A stretch of 43,550 bases of DNA from an uncultured Lachnospiraceae bacterium (GCA_902781505.1 CACZJL010000015.1:1-43550), one strand, 5' to 3'. Shown: positions 34,359-43,066, counted from the stretch's first letter. Numbers and translations are program-made. Notes: generated from the letters alone by a model not told the origin.

Positions 34359-35687
34359 TCACGCAAGCTCGTCTTCATCAATGTTCATGCGGATTGCCCA
34401 GCCTGGCACCTTTACATCCGGATCAAAATCTCCCTTAAGCACAAACGCTGTTTTAAAGGGCGGCCTTGACACCGGATACGTTCCATAGCCATCGGTGAAA
34501 TAAATCATTCCACGCAGGTTCTTCAGTTCTCCTGTTTCCTTAAGATTCTCGATGTATCGAAATGCCGGTCTGAAATCGGTGCCGCCAAATCCTTTGGCCT
34601 TAAAATCTGAAAGCAGTTCCTGTGCCTCTTCAAGCGAATGAATCACAGTATCTGACTGAATCTCATTGTCACACTGAATGACATGAAGATTGAGATTCTG
34701 AAAGAAGCTCTCGGACTCCGAAAGAATCTTCACGGTTGTATTTAAGAAACTCTGCAGTAAATCGCCGGCACATGACCCGGAGGTATCAAGCACAATGGCA
34801 AAATCTTCGATTCGTGCTTCTTCTTTGTATTCGAGTTCTTCTATCAGAGGCATATCACCATAAAGCGACAGCCCGTATGCGTAAAATCCATAATCAAAGG
34901 AATCCATATCAACATGCATTTCTTCTCTGCTGACCGCAAATTTTCTCAAGAAATCAGCATAAGAAACCTGTTTCTTTCCTTCTGCTATCAAGGTCTTCAC
35001 AAGATGATTTTTCGCATTACCCGCTCCATCCGAGAACATGCTGATGGAAGACGTAACCTGCCGGCCCTCTTTCTCCCATTTATCCTGATTTTCCTGTTGC
35101 TCCTGCTGTTGATTCTCATCCTGATCATTATTCTGATACCACAAATCGTGATCATCGACCTTAAAAAGCATCTCCCATTCAATAAGCTTGCCCTTCTCTG
35201 CCTCAGGCATTGCATTGAGTTCATGATAGATGTTCTGAACCGAAAAGACACGCACCCTTTTGTTTAACCTGGCATACACCACTTCTCTTGCTTCTCTGAC
35301 CGGAAGCAAAAGAGCGCGCACATTCATTTCATCGATAATCATTTCTGTCTGGATATCACTGGCCAAATCCCAGATTTCCCGATTCACACCTGACTTCGGA
35401 AAAGCAGAACGAAAGAGACAATGCAGGGTCATGTGAAGATACGCCCTGTTCACAAGAACCGGATTTTCCTCGTACTGTTTGCAGAGTCTGATTGGATTAA
35501 AGTAAATTCTTTTCGCATCAGTTGCCAGATACGGAAATCTGGAATCCGGAACAAATTCGAAACTGTTTAAAGCCGAAAACAGATAACGTAGTCCCAAAAA
35601 CAACTCTTCTTTGGCCTGCGCTAACACCTTCAGGCCCAGCGCATCCACCTTTCCTCTGCCGGTTTCGGCGTTCCTTTCAGAATTCAT
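34359..35687 (-). CDS. DUF2201-type protein: degenerate metallopeptidase-like domain plus VWA domain
   Basis: A 442-residue cytoplasmic protein. The N-terminal part (about 1-180) resembles the putative metallopeptidase domain of the DUF2201 family, but the motif reads H85-M-T-L-H89, so the catalytic Glu of HExxH is Met. A Gln/Asn-rich spacer lies at 185-205. The C-terminal VWA-like domain has a full MIDAS: D301-T-S-G-S, T370 (GGTD) and D399 (FTDG). The ATG at 35687 overlaps the upstream LRR gene by 11 bases; GGAGG lies 14 bases upstream, which is far. Likely partner of the MoxR-like ATPase. Confidence 0.85.
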   Translation of the reverse strand: MNSERNAETGRGKVDALGLKVLAQAKEELFLGLRYLFSALNSFEFVPDSRFPYLATDAKRIYFNPIRLCKQYEENPVLVNRAYLHMTLHCLFRSAFPKSGVNREIWDLASDIQTEMIIDEMNVRALLLPVREAREVVYARLNKRVRVFSVQNIYHELNAMPEAEKGKLIEWEMLFKVDDHDLWYQNNDQDENQQQEQQENQDKWEKEGRQVTSSISMFSDGAGNAKNHLVKTLIAEGKKQVSYADFLRKFAVSREEMHVDMDSFDYGFYAYGLSLYGDMPLIEELEYKEEARIEDFAIVLDTSGSCAGDLLQSFLNTTVKILSESESFFQNLNLHVIQCDNEIQSDTVIHSLEEAQELLSDFKAKGFGGTDFRPAFRYIENLKETGELKNLRGMIYFTDGYGTYPVSRPPFKTAFVLKGDFDPDVKVPGWAIRMNIDEDELA

Positions 35688-36522
35688 ATGTTTTCTTTCG
35701 ACCTCCGAACCGCTTATTCTTATATTCAATGCAGGTCGAAAGCCCCGCGGTAAAAGCCTTTCTCTGACACAGATTGACCACTTTGTCCAGCGTGTCCTTC
35801 TCAAAAAGATTCAGTTGAAGAAGAGTTTTAAAATCTTCCTGATTGTCGGCCTCTAACAATTTCTCACAGATATCGACAGCGTGTTCCTTTAAAAAAGCCT
35901 CATACTGCGCTCTCGCCGCATCGGAAAGCTCTAAAGGCGTTGAGAGTCTGGCAATTGCAATCTTAAAGCCACTGTCCTGTACATCAATATAGATACTGCT
36001 CTTAAACAGTCTGTCGTAACCGGCAAAGTCTATGCCGTCTGCACGAATGCATGCCTGATACTGAATTCCTGCCCCTTCCGTAATCTGATTGACGATACGT
36101 GCAGGGGTATTTTCCTCGTAATTATATAAATAATAAGGGAAAATTAGATGGGCTTCTACATCCGGATAGATCAGATTTACTCTGATTTCCTGGTTGATAT
36201 CAGAAAGGATGCCTTTTAATACCCTGAACTGTCCTTTTCTAATATGAATGGTAATCGTACGAATTCTCTGACAGTTCTTAAAGGCTCCGTCCCCGATGTC
36301 CTCGATGCAATCTGTCAGTTCAAGGTGTGACAGGCTCCGACAGTTATAGAACGCATGCGCGCCAATTTTAGTCACGGTTTCCGGAATGGATACCGAGAGT
36401 AATTCCCGGTGCTCAGAAACAGCATACGGTGCTAATTCGCTTACACCATCCGGCACAATCAGAGATTCCACTGCTCCTTCCACCTTTGAACATACATTTT
36501 CCAAAATCGTAATATCAGCCAT
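35677..36522 (-). CDS. BspA-type leucine-rich repeat protein
   Basis: A 281-residue protein without signal peptide or membrane span. Residues about 18-92 contain around three BspA-type LRR units (LIVPDGVSELAPYAV, SIPETVTKIGAHAFYNC, LTDCIEDIGDGAFKNC). The rest (95-281) has no recognised domain; it includes a helical C-terminal half. BspA repeats are usually on surface proteins, so a cytoplasmic one in an operon with VWA and MoxR genes is noteworthy and suggests a protein-recognition adaptor. It is the first gene of the module. Confidence 0.82.
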   Translation of the reverse strand: MADITILENVCSKVEGAVESLIVPDGVSELAPYAVSEHRELLSVSIPETVTKIGAHAFYNCRSLSHLELTDCIEDIGDGAFKNCQRIRTITIHIRKGQFRVLKGILSDINQEIRVNLIYPDVEAHLIFPYYLYNYEENTPARIVNQITEGAGIQYQACIRADGIDFAGYDRLFKSSIYIDVQDSGFKIAIARLSTPLELSDAARAQYEAFLKEHAVDICEKLLEADNQEDFKTLLQLNLFEKDTLDKVVNLCQRKAFTAGLSTCIEYKNKRFGGRKKTYEF

Positions 36523-36556
36523 TTTCTAATCCCTCTTAACAGTCTCACATTGTCTG

Positions 36557-36608
36557 ATTGTAGCACGGCTCTGCTTCGCTTGCAATTTCCGGTGTTTCAC
36601 TTTATACT
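36557..36608. promoter_or_regulatory. Divergent promoters sharing one -35 hexamer
   Basis: TTGCAA at 36580-36585 is its own reverse complement. Plus strand: TTGCAA, 17 bases, TATACT (36603-36608) for the cell wall hydrolase. Minus strand: TTGCAA, 17 bases, TACAAT (36557-36562) with TGC extension for the LRR-VWA-MoxR operon. Both spacers are optimal. Confidence 0.75.
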
Positions 36609-36619
36609 TGTTGAAGAAA

Positions 36620-36636
36620 TGTAATATTTTCGTAAC
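36620..36636 (+). promoter_or_regulatory. WalR-like box
   Basis: TGTAAT-ATTTT-CGTAAC matches the WalR consensus TGTWAH-N5-TGTWAH at 11 of 12 defined positions. It lies just downstream of the predicted start of a cell wall hydrolase gene, a position that would suggest repression. No WalR gene is in the window. Confidence 0.5.
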
Positions 36637-36674
36637 ATCTGGTAGTGGCTAACAAGGAAGGGGAGTTTCCAATT

Positions 36675-37769
36675 ATGATTGGAAATCAATTTAGAAAGAA
36701 AGCAGCGCTCATCCTGCTCTCTGGCGTCTTAGCGCTGAACAGCGCTTTTGTTTATGCGGATACCCAGGATGACTTAGACTCAGCCAATGAAGCGGTGGAA
36801 CAGTATCAGAACATGGATTCCCAGCTCACTGGCGATTTGGATACGTTAACCGCCAAGCTCGATGCTTCTGTGGAACGTGTAAACAGTCTAAATGAACAGA
36901 TTGCGTCAAAGCAGTCCGATATCAATACATTAAATGCTGAAATTGAAAAGTTGAATAAAGAGCAGGACGAGATGTACAAGTCGATGACCCGCCGTATTCA
37001 GTTTGTTTATGAAAGCGGGGGCGCAACACTTCAGCAGGTGCTCTTCACTTCTGATAATTTCGCTGATTTTTTAAATCGTGCTCAGTACATTCAGTCTCTG
37101 ACTGAATACGACAGAAAGCAGCTTGAAAGTATCAGCAACATGCGCAAGCGCCAGCAGAACAATCAGCAGATGATTTCTCTTGATTTAGTGAATCTTCAGG
37201 GTCTTCAGAACCAGGCAAATGCCGAGCAGGAGGCACTCTCCAATCTCATTGCCCAGAAGAAAACGGACATTGAAAGCAATCAGCAGCTATTAAGCAAGGC
37301 TCAGGATATGGTTGCTCAGTTCACCGCACAGTTAAATGCAGAGCTTGCCGCACAGGAAGCCGCCGCAGTTTCTGTTGATATCACAAACGGTGCGGCATCT
37401 GTACCTGTCAATGCTTCTGAACTGACCTATCTTGCAGCAACCATTCAGTGCGAGGCGGGAACGCGTAACTACGACGGCATGATTGCTGTCGGCACGATTA
37501 TCATGAACCGCCTAAATTCAGGTCGTTATGGCAACTCCATCTTAAGCGTCGTATCAGCGCCGGGACAATTTGCCGTGTACGGAAAGGCCGTCTTTAACGC
37601 ACTTCTTACAAATGGTGCTTCTCCGGAAGCTACTGCTGCTGCCGAGGCCGTACTTGGCGGAGCAAGAATTGCGCAGCTCGACGGCTGGTGCACATCCTTT
37701 AGATCTGCAAGCCGCGCAGAACAGCTTGGTATCGTTGGCACAAACATCGGTGGTAATGTGTTCTTCTGA
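36675..37769 (+). CDS. Secreted cell wall hydrolase: PcsB-like coiled coil plus SleB-like domain
   Basis: A 364-residue exported protein. The signal peptide covers 1-28 (cut after VYA). A coiled coil spans about 30-240 (repeated Ser/Asn/Gln/Leu heptads, similar to the N-terminus of PcsB). The C-terminal domain (about 258-364) resembles the SleB/CwlJ hydrolase family, with the likely catalytic Glu in TIQCEAG followed by GMIAVGTIIMNRL. The ATG at 36675 follows GGGGAG; a GTG 30 bases upstream is less likely. It probably trims septal or lateral peptidoglycan under FtsEX- or WalR-type control, which is inference. Confidence 0.88.
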   Translation: MIGNQFRKKAALILLSGVLALNSAFVYADTQDDLDSANEAVEQYQNMDSQLTGDLDTLTAKLDASVERVNSLNEQIASKQSDINTLNAEIEKLNKEQDEMYKSMTRRIQFVYESGGATLQQVLFTSDNFADFLNRAQYIQSLTEYDRKQLESISNMRKRQQNNQQMISLDLVNLQGLQNQANAEQEALSNLIAQKKTDIESNQQLLSKAQDMVAQFTAQLNAELAAQEAAAVSVDITNGAASVPVNASELTYLAATIQCEAGTRNYDGMIAVGTIIMNRLNSGRYGNSILSVVSAPGQFAVYGKAVFNALLTNGASPEATAAAEAVLGGARIAQLDGWCTSFRSASRAEQLGIVGTNIGGNVFF

Positions 37770-37813
37770 TTCGTGCCGACAACGCCTGCCAATCATTACA
37801 ATAAGGAATTCAC

Positions 37814-39439
37814 TTACACCTCATAAACAACTTCCTTCACAAGACAACTGCCGCCTTCCCCATCACCAAGATGCTCGCAGAAGACACCATTTTTCACACC
37901 AACCCAGCGTCCTGCCCGAGCCTGAAGGACTACAGGATTTCCAATATTAATTGACATCGTTACCTGCTCCTGGTTGTGTCGTGGCAAAGTTTCTCCGTTA
38001 GGCGTCAGACTCTCTTCTACAACTGAGGCCACCTTCACCTGATACGTAAAGGTAACCGTGCCGGCAAGATCATATAAGGAAATCTCCGTATCCTCCACCT
38101 GTTCCCTTGCATACGACACATCACAGTCAAATTCCTGCACTCCGGTTACTTTTCTGATGTAATAACGGTCATCTTTCTTAAGAATTCCAAGAGCCGCATA
38201 ATTTACACCCATATTGACGATACCGGCAAAATCGCCATTCTTAAGATCATGCATCTGAATCTTTGTTGTGCAGGTAAACTCAGGCGCCGGCCACTTCTGA
38301 AGAAGCAGGTTTCTGTAATCACAAACCGGACGATTCACACTCGCCTTTACAGCTGCCAGACGCAGGCCAGACTCTGCAGGCGCGCTTTCCTCTGCATTTG
38401 CATCAGCGCCGGCAGGTACAAGGAAACTTTCATCAAAGTTCGCATTCCACTGCCATGCAAGGTTCATTTTTCCGTTTTCAAAATAATCAGTTGTGTCAGG
38501 TTCAAACGGTGCATCGTTTTCGTGGCCTGTTGCAGGCTTTTTATACACAGAAACCGGCTTTCCATAAGTCTTTCCTGCTACCGGCTGACCAATGATCGGC
38601 CAGTCATCTACCCAATGCATTGGCTGTAAATGCACAATTCTTCCTGCGGCGAAGACATCCTGGAAGTGCAGAAACCAGTCTTCCCCGCACTGCGTATCCA
38701 CCCAGGCTCCCTGGTGAGGGCCGTTGACTGCAGTATCCTCCTGCCTCATCACGATGCGATGCTCGTAAGGACCAAACACCTCTTTTGAGCGCAGACACAG
38801 CTGCCAGCCCGTCTTCACTCCACCAGCCGGAAGAAGAATGTAATAATAGCCATTTCGCTTATACATCTTCGGTCCTTCTGCCGTTACATTTCCATTCAGA
38901 TTACCATTAAAAATCGGGACGGTTTCACCAATTAATGACATTCCGTCCGGCGCCATTTCCGTCATGTTAATGATGGACTTATATCCAATACGGGACTTAG
39001 CTACACCGGAAACCAGATATGCTCTGCCATCCTCGTCCCAGAACGGACACGGATCGATCCAGCCAGCCCCCGGTCTGATATTCACCGATTCACTCCATGG
39101 ACCCTTCGGATCCGTAGCAGTTGTCATATAAATTCCTTCATCCGGCATCGGGAAGCAGATAAAAAACTTCCCTTCATGATATCGAATCGCCGGCGCCCAG
39201 ACACCACATCCATGAATCGGATTGCGATATCGAAATTCCGGAACCTTCTGTAAAGCGTAAGAAAGAACCTTCCAGTTCACCAGATCCTTACTGTGAAGAA
39301 TCGGCAATGCCGGAGAATTACAGAAACTCGACGCAACCATATAGTAGTCATCTCCCACGCGAATCGCATCCGGGTCCGAATAATCCGCATAAAGAATTGG
39401 ATTCCTAAAAGTGCCATTTCCCAAATCAGCCTGCCACAT
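37814..39439 (-). CDS. Glycoside hydrolase family 43 (xylosidase/arabinofuranosidase-like)
   Basis: A 541-residue enzyme without signal peptide, so probably intracellular. The five-bladed propeller domain (about 10-310) shows the base Asp in YSDPDAIRVG, the modulating Asp in WIDPCPFWDEDG and the acid Glu in TAEGPKMYKRN. The C-terminal 220 residues form a beta-sandwich typical of larger GH43 members. It removes xylose or arabinose units from oligosaccharides. I chose the ATG at 39439 because GGAGG is five bases ahead; the upstream ATG would put that site inside the gene. Confidence 0.9.
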   Translation of the reverse strand: MWQADLGNGTFRNPILYADYSDPDAIRVGDDYYMVASSFCNSPALPILHSKDLVNWKVLSYALQKVPEFRYRNPIHGCGVWAPAIRYHEGKFFICFPMPDEGIYMTTATDPKGPWSESVNIRPGAGWIDPCPFWDEDGRAYLVSGVAKSRIGYKSIINMTEMAPDGMSLIGETVPIFNGNLNGNVTAEGPKMYKRNGYYYILLPAGGVKTGWQLCLRSKEVFGPYEHRIVMRQEDTAVNGPHQGAWVDTQCGEDWFLHFQDVFAAGRIVHLQPMHWVDDWPIIGQPVAGKTYGKPVSVYKKPATGHENDAPFEPDTTDYFENGKMNLAWQWNANFDESFLVPAGADANAEESAPAESGLRLAAVKASVNRPVCDYRNLLLQKWPAPEFTCTTKIQMHDLKNGDFAGIVNMGVNYAALGILKKDDRYYIRKVTGVQEFDCDVSYAREQVEDTEISLYDLAGTVTFTYQVKVASVVEESLTPNGETLPRHNQEQVTMSINIGNPVVLQARAGRWVGVKNGVFCEHLGDGEGGSCLVKEVVYEV

Positions 39440-39501
39440 ACAAACCTCCAAAATCATGATTTAATATAGAAATTTTTTTATAACAAAATAAGCAAAAGTT
39501 T

Positions 39502-39532
39502 AAAAAAGGAGACCTGACAAAGCCAGGCCCCC
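39502..39532 (-). terminator. Terminator of the GH105 gene
   Basis: GGGGGCCTG and CAGGTCTCC pair around GCTTTGT (with G-U pairs) and are followed by six T residues on the minus strand. GH43 therefore probably has its own promoter, or depends on read-through. Confidence 0.8.
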
Positions 39533-39541
39533 ACTTGTTTT

Positions 39542-40678
39542 TTATTTAGCTGCTCTTAAGTGCTCAATGTAAGCTAAGAGGAAAGGACCAACACCCTTTG
39601 CGTCATCCTTTACAATTGGCTCAGACATGTAGTAGTCATAAGTTCCAGGACGATTGCCCTTACCGCCAAGACCTGCTACGAGGCAAATACCATCTAAGCT
39701 CATTTCACCGTCTTCTTCCTTAAGGTAACGGTCAATGATGCCCTGAATTGCCTTTTCTCCGTACTGGGCATACTCCTTGCCGATATATCCAAGCCTTACA
39801 CCCTTAAGAAGTGCGTAAGCCATGATTGCTGAACCGGAAGTCTCAAGGTAGTTGCGCTCCATTCCGCCGAAGTTAACAATCTGGTACCACATACCGGACT
39901 CATCCTGATACTTCAGCATGGAATCCATAAGATCAACATATGCATCCTTCATCATCTTGCACTCTGCATCGTACTTGTGATCATAGTTATCAACCTTATC
40001 TAAGGTATCAAGAAGGGCCATCGCATACCAGCCGATAGCACGAAGCCATACACACTGAGAGAGACCGGTTACCTTATCACACCAGAACGCTTTCTTTGAT
40101 GTATCAATTGCATGGAAATAAAGACCATTCATAGGATTTCGAAGATTCTCAATCACATACTTGAACTGCTTAAAGATGTCATCATAGTTCTTCCTATTGT
40201 TGTAACGTGTCTCATAATCCATGTAGAAAGGCTGACCCATGTACATTCCATCAAGCCAAACCTGGTTTGGATAGATGTCCTTGTGCCAGAAGCTTCCTTG
40301 TGCTGTACGAGGCATCACCTCAATCTGAGAATAAACCAGATCGATTGCCTTACGATACTTTTCCTTACCTGTTAAATCGTAAAGCTCAAATAAAGTCTTA
40401 CCGGCATTTACATTGTCGATATTCTTTTCGCCAACCTTGTAGCCTTCGATTGTTCCGTCTTCATGAACACGGAAGCCAATGAATTCATCAGCGAAATCAA
40501 GATACTTCTGCTCCTTTGTCAGATCATACATCTCAAGGATTGCATGAATCATAACACCATCGATGTAGTTCCAGCCCGGCTTAGCCTTAGCCTTTAACTT
40601 CTCGATGTTCCATAAAGGGACTTCTGGAGTACTCTTTTCTAAAAGTTCATCAATATAACGAATTACAATATCACTCAT
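39542..40678 (-). CDS. Unsaturated rhamnogalacturonyl hydrolase (GH105)
   Basis: A 378-residue (alpha/alpha)6-barrel enzyme like B. subtilis YteR. It removes the 4,5-unsaturated galacturonate from the end of pectic oligomers made by lyases. The signature WLDGMYMGQPF carries the key Asp. No signal peptide, so it acts in the cytoplasm on imported oligomers. The ATG follows AGGAGAGAG. Promoter at 40723-40751. Its unsaturated uronate product would suit the KdgF-like cupin encoded at 43087. Confidence 0.92.
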   Translation of the reverse strand: MSDIVIRYIDELLEKSTPEVPLWNIEKLKAKAKPGWNYIDGVMIHAILEMYDLTKEQKYLDFADEFIGFRVHEDGTIEGYKVGEKNIDNVNAGKTLFELYDLTGKEKYRKAIDLVYSQIEVMPRTAQGSFWHKDIYPNQVWLDGMYMGQPFYMDYETRYNNRKNYDDIFKQFKYVIENLRNPMNGLYFHAIDTSKKAFWCDKVTGLSQCVWLRAIGWYAMALLDTLDKVDNYDHKYDAECKMMKDAYVDLMDSMLKYQDESGMWYQIVNFGGMERNYLETSGSAIMAYALLKGVRLGYIGKEYAQYGEKAIQGIIDRYLKEEDGEMSLDGICLVAGLGGKGNRPGTYDYYMSEPIVKDDAKGVGPFLLAYIEHLRAAK

Positions 40679-40722
40679 TCTCTCTCTCCTGTATCCATTA
40701 TTCTTAAGATAATTTTAATAAA

Positions 40723-40751
40723 ATTATAAACGATTTTCGTAAGACTCACAA
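40723..40751 (-). promoter_or_regulatory. GH105 promoter
   Basis: On the minus strand TTGTGA (40746-40751), 17-base spacer, TATAAT (40723-40728). The spacer contains ACGAAAATCGT, a short palindrome. Confidence 0.8.
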
Positions 40752-40854
40752 CTTGAAAACCTTTTATTTTTCGGTAAAATCTTGTTTTTTCGCATAACGC
40801 ACTGACAAATCACGAAAATCATCTTCCCATCTTTAAAAACAACAAAAACTTTCG

Positions 40855-42051
40855 TTATTTTGCAATCAGCGAAAGAATCTTATCGAAAATCTTTTCTGCT
40901 GTTTCGCTTTTTGACAATAATGGAAGCTCATCTACTGAATCTGGTGTAATCATAGTAACAACATTTGTTGTGCCACCAAATCCGGCTCCCTGAACCTTAA
41001 CATTATTTGCACAAATCATATCCAGATTCTTCTTAACCAGCTTCTTCTTAGAATTTTCCATCATATTCTCTGTTTCCATGGAAAATCCGCATAAGAACTG
41101 ACCTTCCTTCTTATTCTGTCCAAGCGTGCCGAGGATATCCTTCGTACGTTCAAGTGGAATCGAAAGGTCAGAATCTGCCTTCTTAATCTTTTCGTCTGCA
41201 ATACTTGCCGGTCTGTAATCCGCCACCGCTGCCGCCTTCACAATAATATCCGCATCAGCTGCCGCCTTTGTGACAGCCTGATACATCTCTTCTGCCGTTG
41301 TAACATGTACCATCTCAACATACGGAAGATCCTTTAATGCAGTCGGCCCGGCAATCAGAGTCACTGTAGCGCCACGAAGAGCTGCATTTTCCGCGAGCGC
41401 GTACCCCATCGTACCTGTAGAACGGTTTGTAAGATATCTTACAGGGTCTAAGGCTTCTCTTGTTGGTCCCGCTGTCACAACAACCCTCTTTCCTGCCATA
41501 TCCTTCTCAAACTCAATCGAATGACGAATCACCTCAAAAAGTTCTTCCGGCTCTGGCATCTTTCCGGCTCCCGTATCGCCGCAGGCTAAATAACCGCAAT
41601 TCGGTTCAATGATTTCCATGCCATATTTTCGGCAAATATCCATATTATCCTGTGTGATTGGATTCAGATACATTCTTGTATTCATCGCCGGAGCAATAAT
41701 CTTCTTACAGGTGCAGGCTAAAAATGTTGTTGTTAACATATCATCTGCGAGCCCATGAGCAAGCTTAGCAATCACATCCGCACTTGCCGGAGCTACCATA
41801 AACACATCCGCCTGCTTTGCTAACGACACATGCTCCACATTGAACTGAAAATTCCGATCAAATGTATCCACAAGACACTTATTTCCTGTCAAAGTTTCAA
41901 ATGTAATCGGATTAATAAAATTCGTAGCATTCTGCGTCATGATTACCGTCACGTCCGCTTCTGCCTTCTTAAGGCGACTTGCAAGAGAAGCAATCTTATA
42001 AGCTGCAATGCTTCCCGTCACGCCTAAAACCACGTGCTTTCCCTTCAGCAT
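40855..42051 (-). CDS. coaBC: Bifunctional phosphopantothenoylcysteine decarboxylase / phosphopantothenate-cysteine ligase
   Basis: A 398-residue two-domain enzyme in CoA synthesis. CoaC (1-180) has the FMN-binding GVTGSIAAYK, VEHVSLAK with the catalytic His, PAMNTRMY and GYLACGDTGAGKMPEP with the active-site Cys. CoaB (185-398) has VVTAGPTREALDPVRYL and KKNLDMICANN. It joins cysteine to phosphopantothenate and decarboxylates the product. It follows coaX, giving consecutive steps of the pathway. Confidence 0.96.
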   Translation of the reverse strand: MLKGKHVVLGVTGSIAAYKIASLASRLKKAEADVTVIMTQNATNFINPITFETLTGNKCLVDTFDRNFQFNVEHVSLAKQADVFMVAPASADVIAKLAHGLADDMLTTTFLACTCKKIIAPAMNTRMYLNPITQDNMDICRKYGMEIIEPNCGYLACGDTGAGKMPEPEELFEVIRHSIEFEKDMAGKRVVVTAGPTREALDPVRYLTNRSTGTMGYALAENAALRGATVTLIAGPTALKDLPYVEMVHVTTAEEMYQAVTKAAADADIIVKAAAVADYRPASIADEKIKKADSDLSIPLERTKDILGTLGQNKKEGQFLCGFSMETENMMENSKKKLVKKNLDMICANNVKVQGAGFGGTTNVVTMITPDSVDELPLLSKSETAEKIFDKILSLIAK

Positions 42052-42087
42052 CCCTTAACTCCTTTTTTAAGAATCTGCCTGAAAAAT

Positions 42088-42915
42088 TCAGGCTTCTACA
42101 TTTTTATCGTAAATAACCTTAAGTCCTTTGAGTAATAATTCGTTATCTACAATAATATCCTTACGCTCACAGACCGGAATAATCACCCTCGCAAGTCCGC
42201 CCGTTGCAATCACCTTGCAACGTCCCGGTTCGCTTACGCTCATGGAGGCATCCCTGAATCCGGCTTCCATCTCAACTCTTGTAATCAATCCGTCAATCAT
42301 AGATGCATAGCCATAAACCGCACCGGACTGCATGCAATGAACCGTATTCTTGCCAATCACCTTATCCGGTGCTTCAAGAGCGATTCTTGGAAGCTGTGCG
42401 GTTCTCGAAACCAGGGAATCCACGGAAACCTGAAGTCCCGGAATAATGATCCCACCTACATAATTCTTATTCTCATCAATCACGGAAAATGTTGTTGCCG
42501 TTCCGGTATCAATGATTACTGCCGGTGCACCATAGAAATTAAGCGCCGCAACGGCATCCACAATCAAATCACTTCCGACCGAACGAGGCTGATCCATTCT
42601 GATGTTCAGTCCCGTCTTGATTCCTGCCCCTACAAGAAGAGGACAGATTCCGATAACCTTTTCGACAGCCTCTCTGATTGCCTTATTAAGCTGTGGCACA
42701 ACACTTGAGAGAATCGCACCATCAATCTGTTCCGGATTAATGCCATGAAGTTCAAGTACCGTCTTAAAGCTGACCGCATATTCAAGCTCCGTCTTCTGGT
42801 GATCCGTAGAGATTCTCTCTTCAAAATAAATCTTCTTATCATCGATGCAACCGATTACAATATTCGTATTGCCCATATCGATTGCTAAAATCATTCCGCG
42901 TTTATTCTCTTTCAT
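42088..42915 (-). CDS. coaX: Type III pantothenate kinase
   Basis: A 275-residue ASKHA-fold kinase that phosphorylates pantothenate. AIDMGNTNIVIG is the phosphate motif; GSDLIVDAVAA and DTGTATTFSVI complete the CoaX signatures. I chose the ATG at 42915 because GAGGCGGA lies upstream; a later ATG at 42894 and an earlier one at 42957 are alternatives. A TATAAT on the minus strand at 42966-42971 may be its -10. Co-transcribed with coaBC. Confidence 0.95.
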   Translation of the reverse strand: MKENKRGMILAIDMGNTNIVIGCIDDKKIYFEERISTDHQKTELEYAVSFKTVLELHGINPEQIDGAILSSVVPQLNKAIREAVEKVIGICPLLVGAGIKTGLNIRMDQPRSVGSDLIVDAVAALNFYGAPAVIIDTGTATTFSVIDENKNYVGGIIIPGLQVSVDSLVSRTAQLPRIALEAPDKVIGKNTVHCMQSGAVYGYASMIDGLITRVEMEAGFRDASMSVSEPGRCKVIATGGLARVIIPVCERKDIIVDNELLLKGLKVIYDKNVEA

Positions 42916-43029
42916 AATATCCGCCTCAAAATAATATTTGCCATTAATGGCACACATACATAACGATTATACAATAAATCCGCTGTGATAAAAATATGTA
43001 GACTTCGATAATTCCCACGAAAAAGTAAA

Positions 43030-43066
43030 TTGCAGCTGTTTCGGTTCTTTACTATACTTGAAACAG
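43030..43066 (+). promoter_or_regulatory. Promoter of the cupin gene with an inverted repeat
   Basis: TTGCAG (43030-43035), 17-base spacer, TATACT (43053-43058). CTGTTTC (43036-43042) and GAAACAG (43060-43066) are perfect inverted 7-base arms flanking the -10, a possible operator. Confidence 0.75.
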
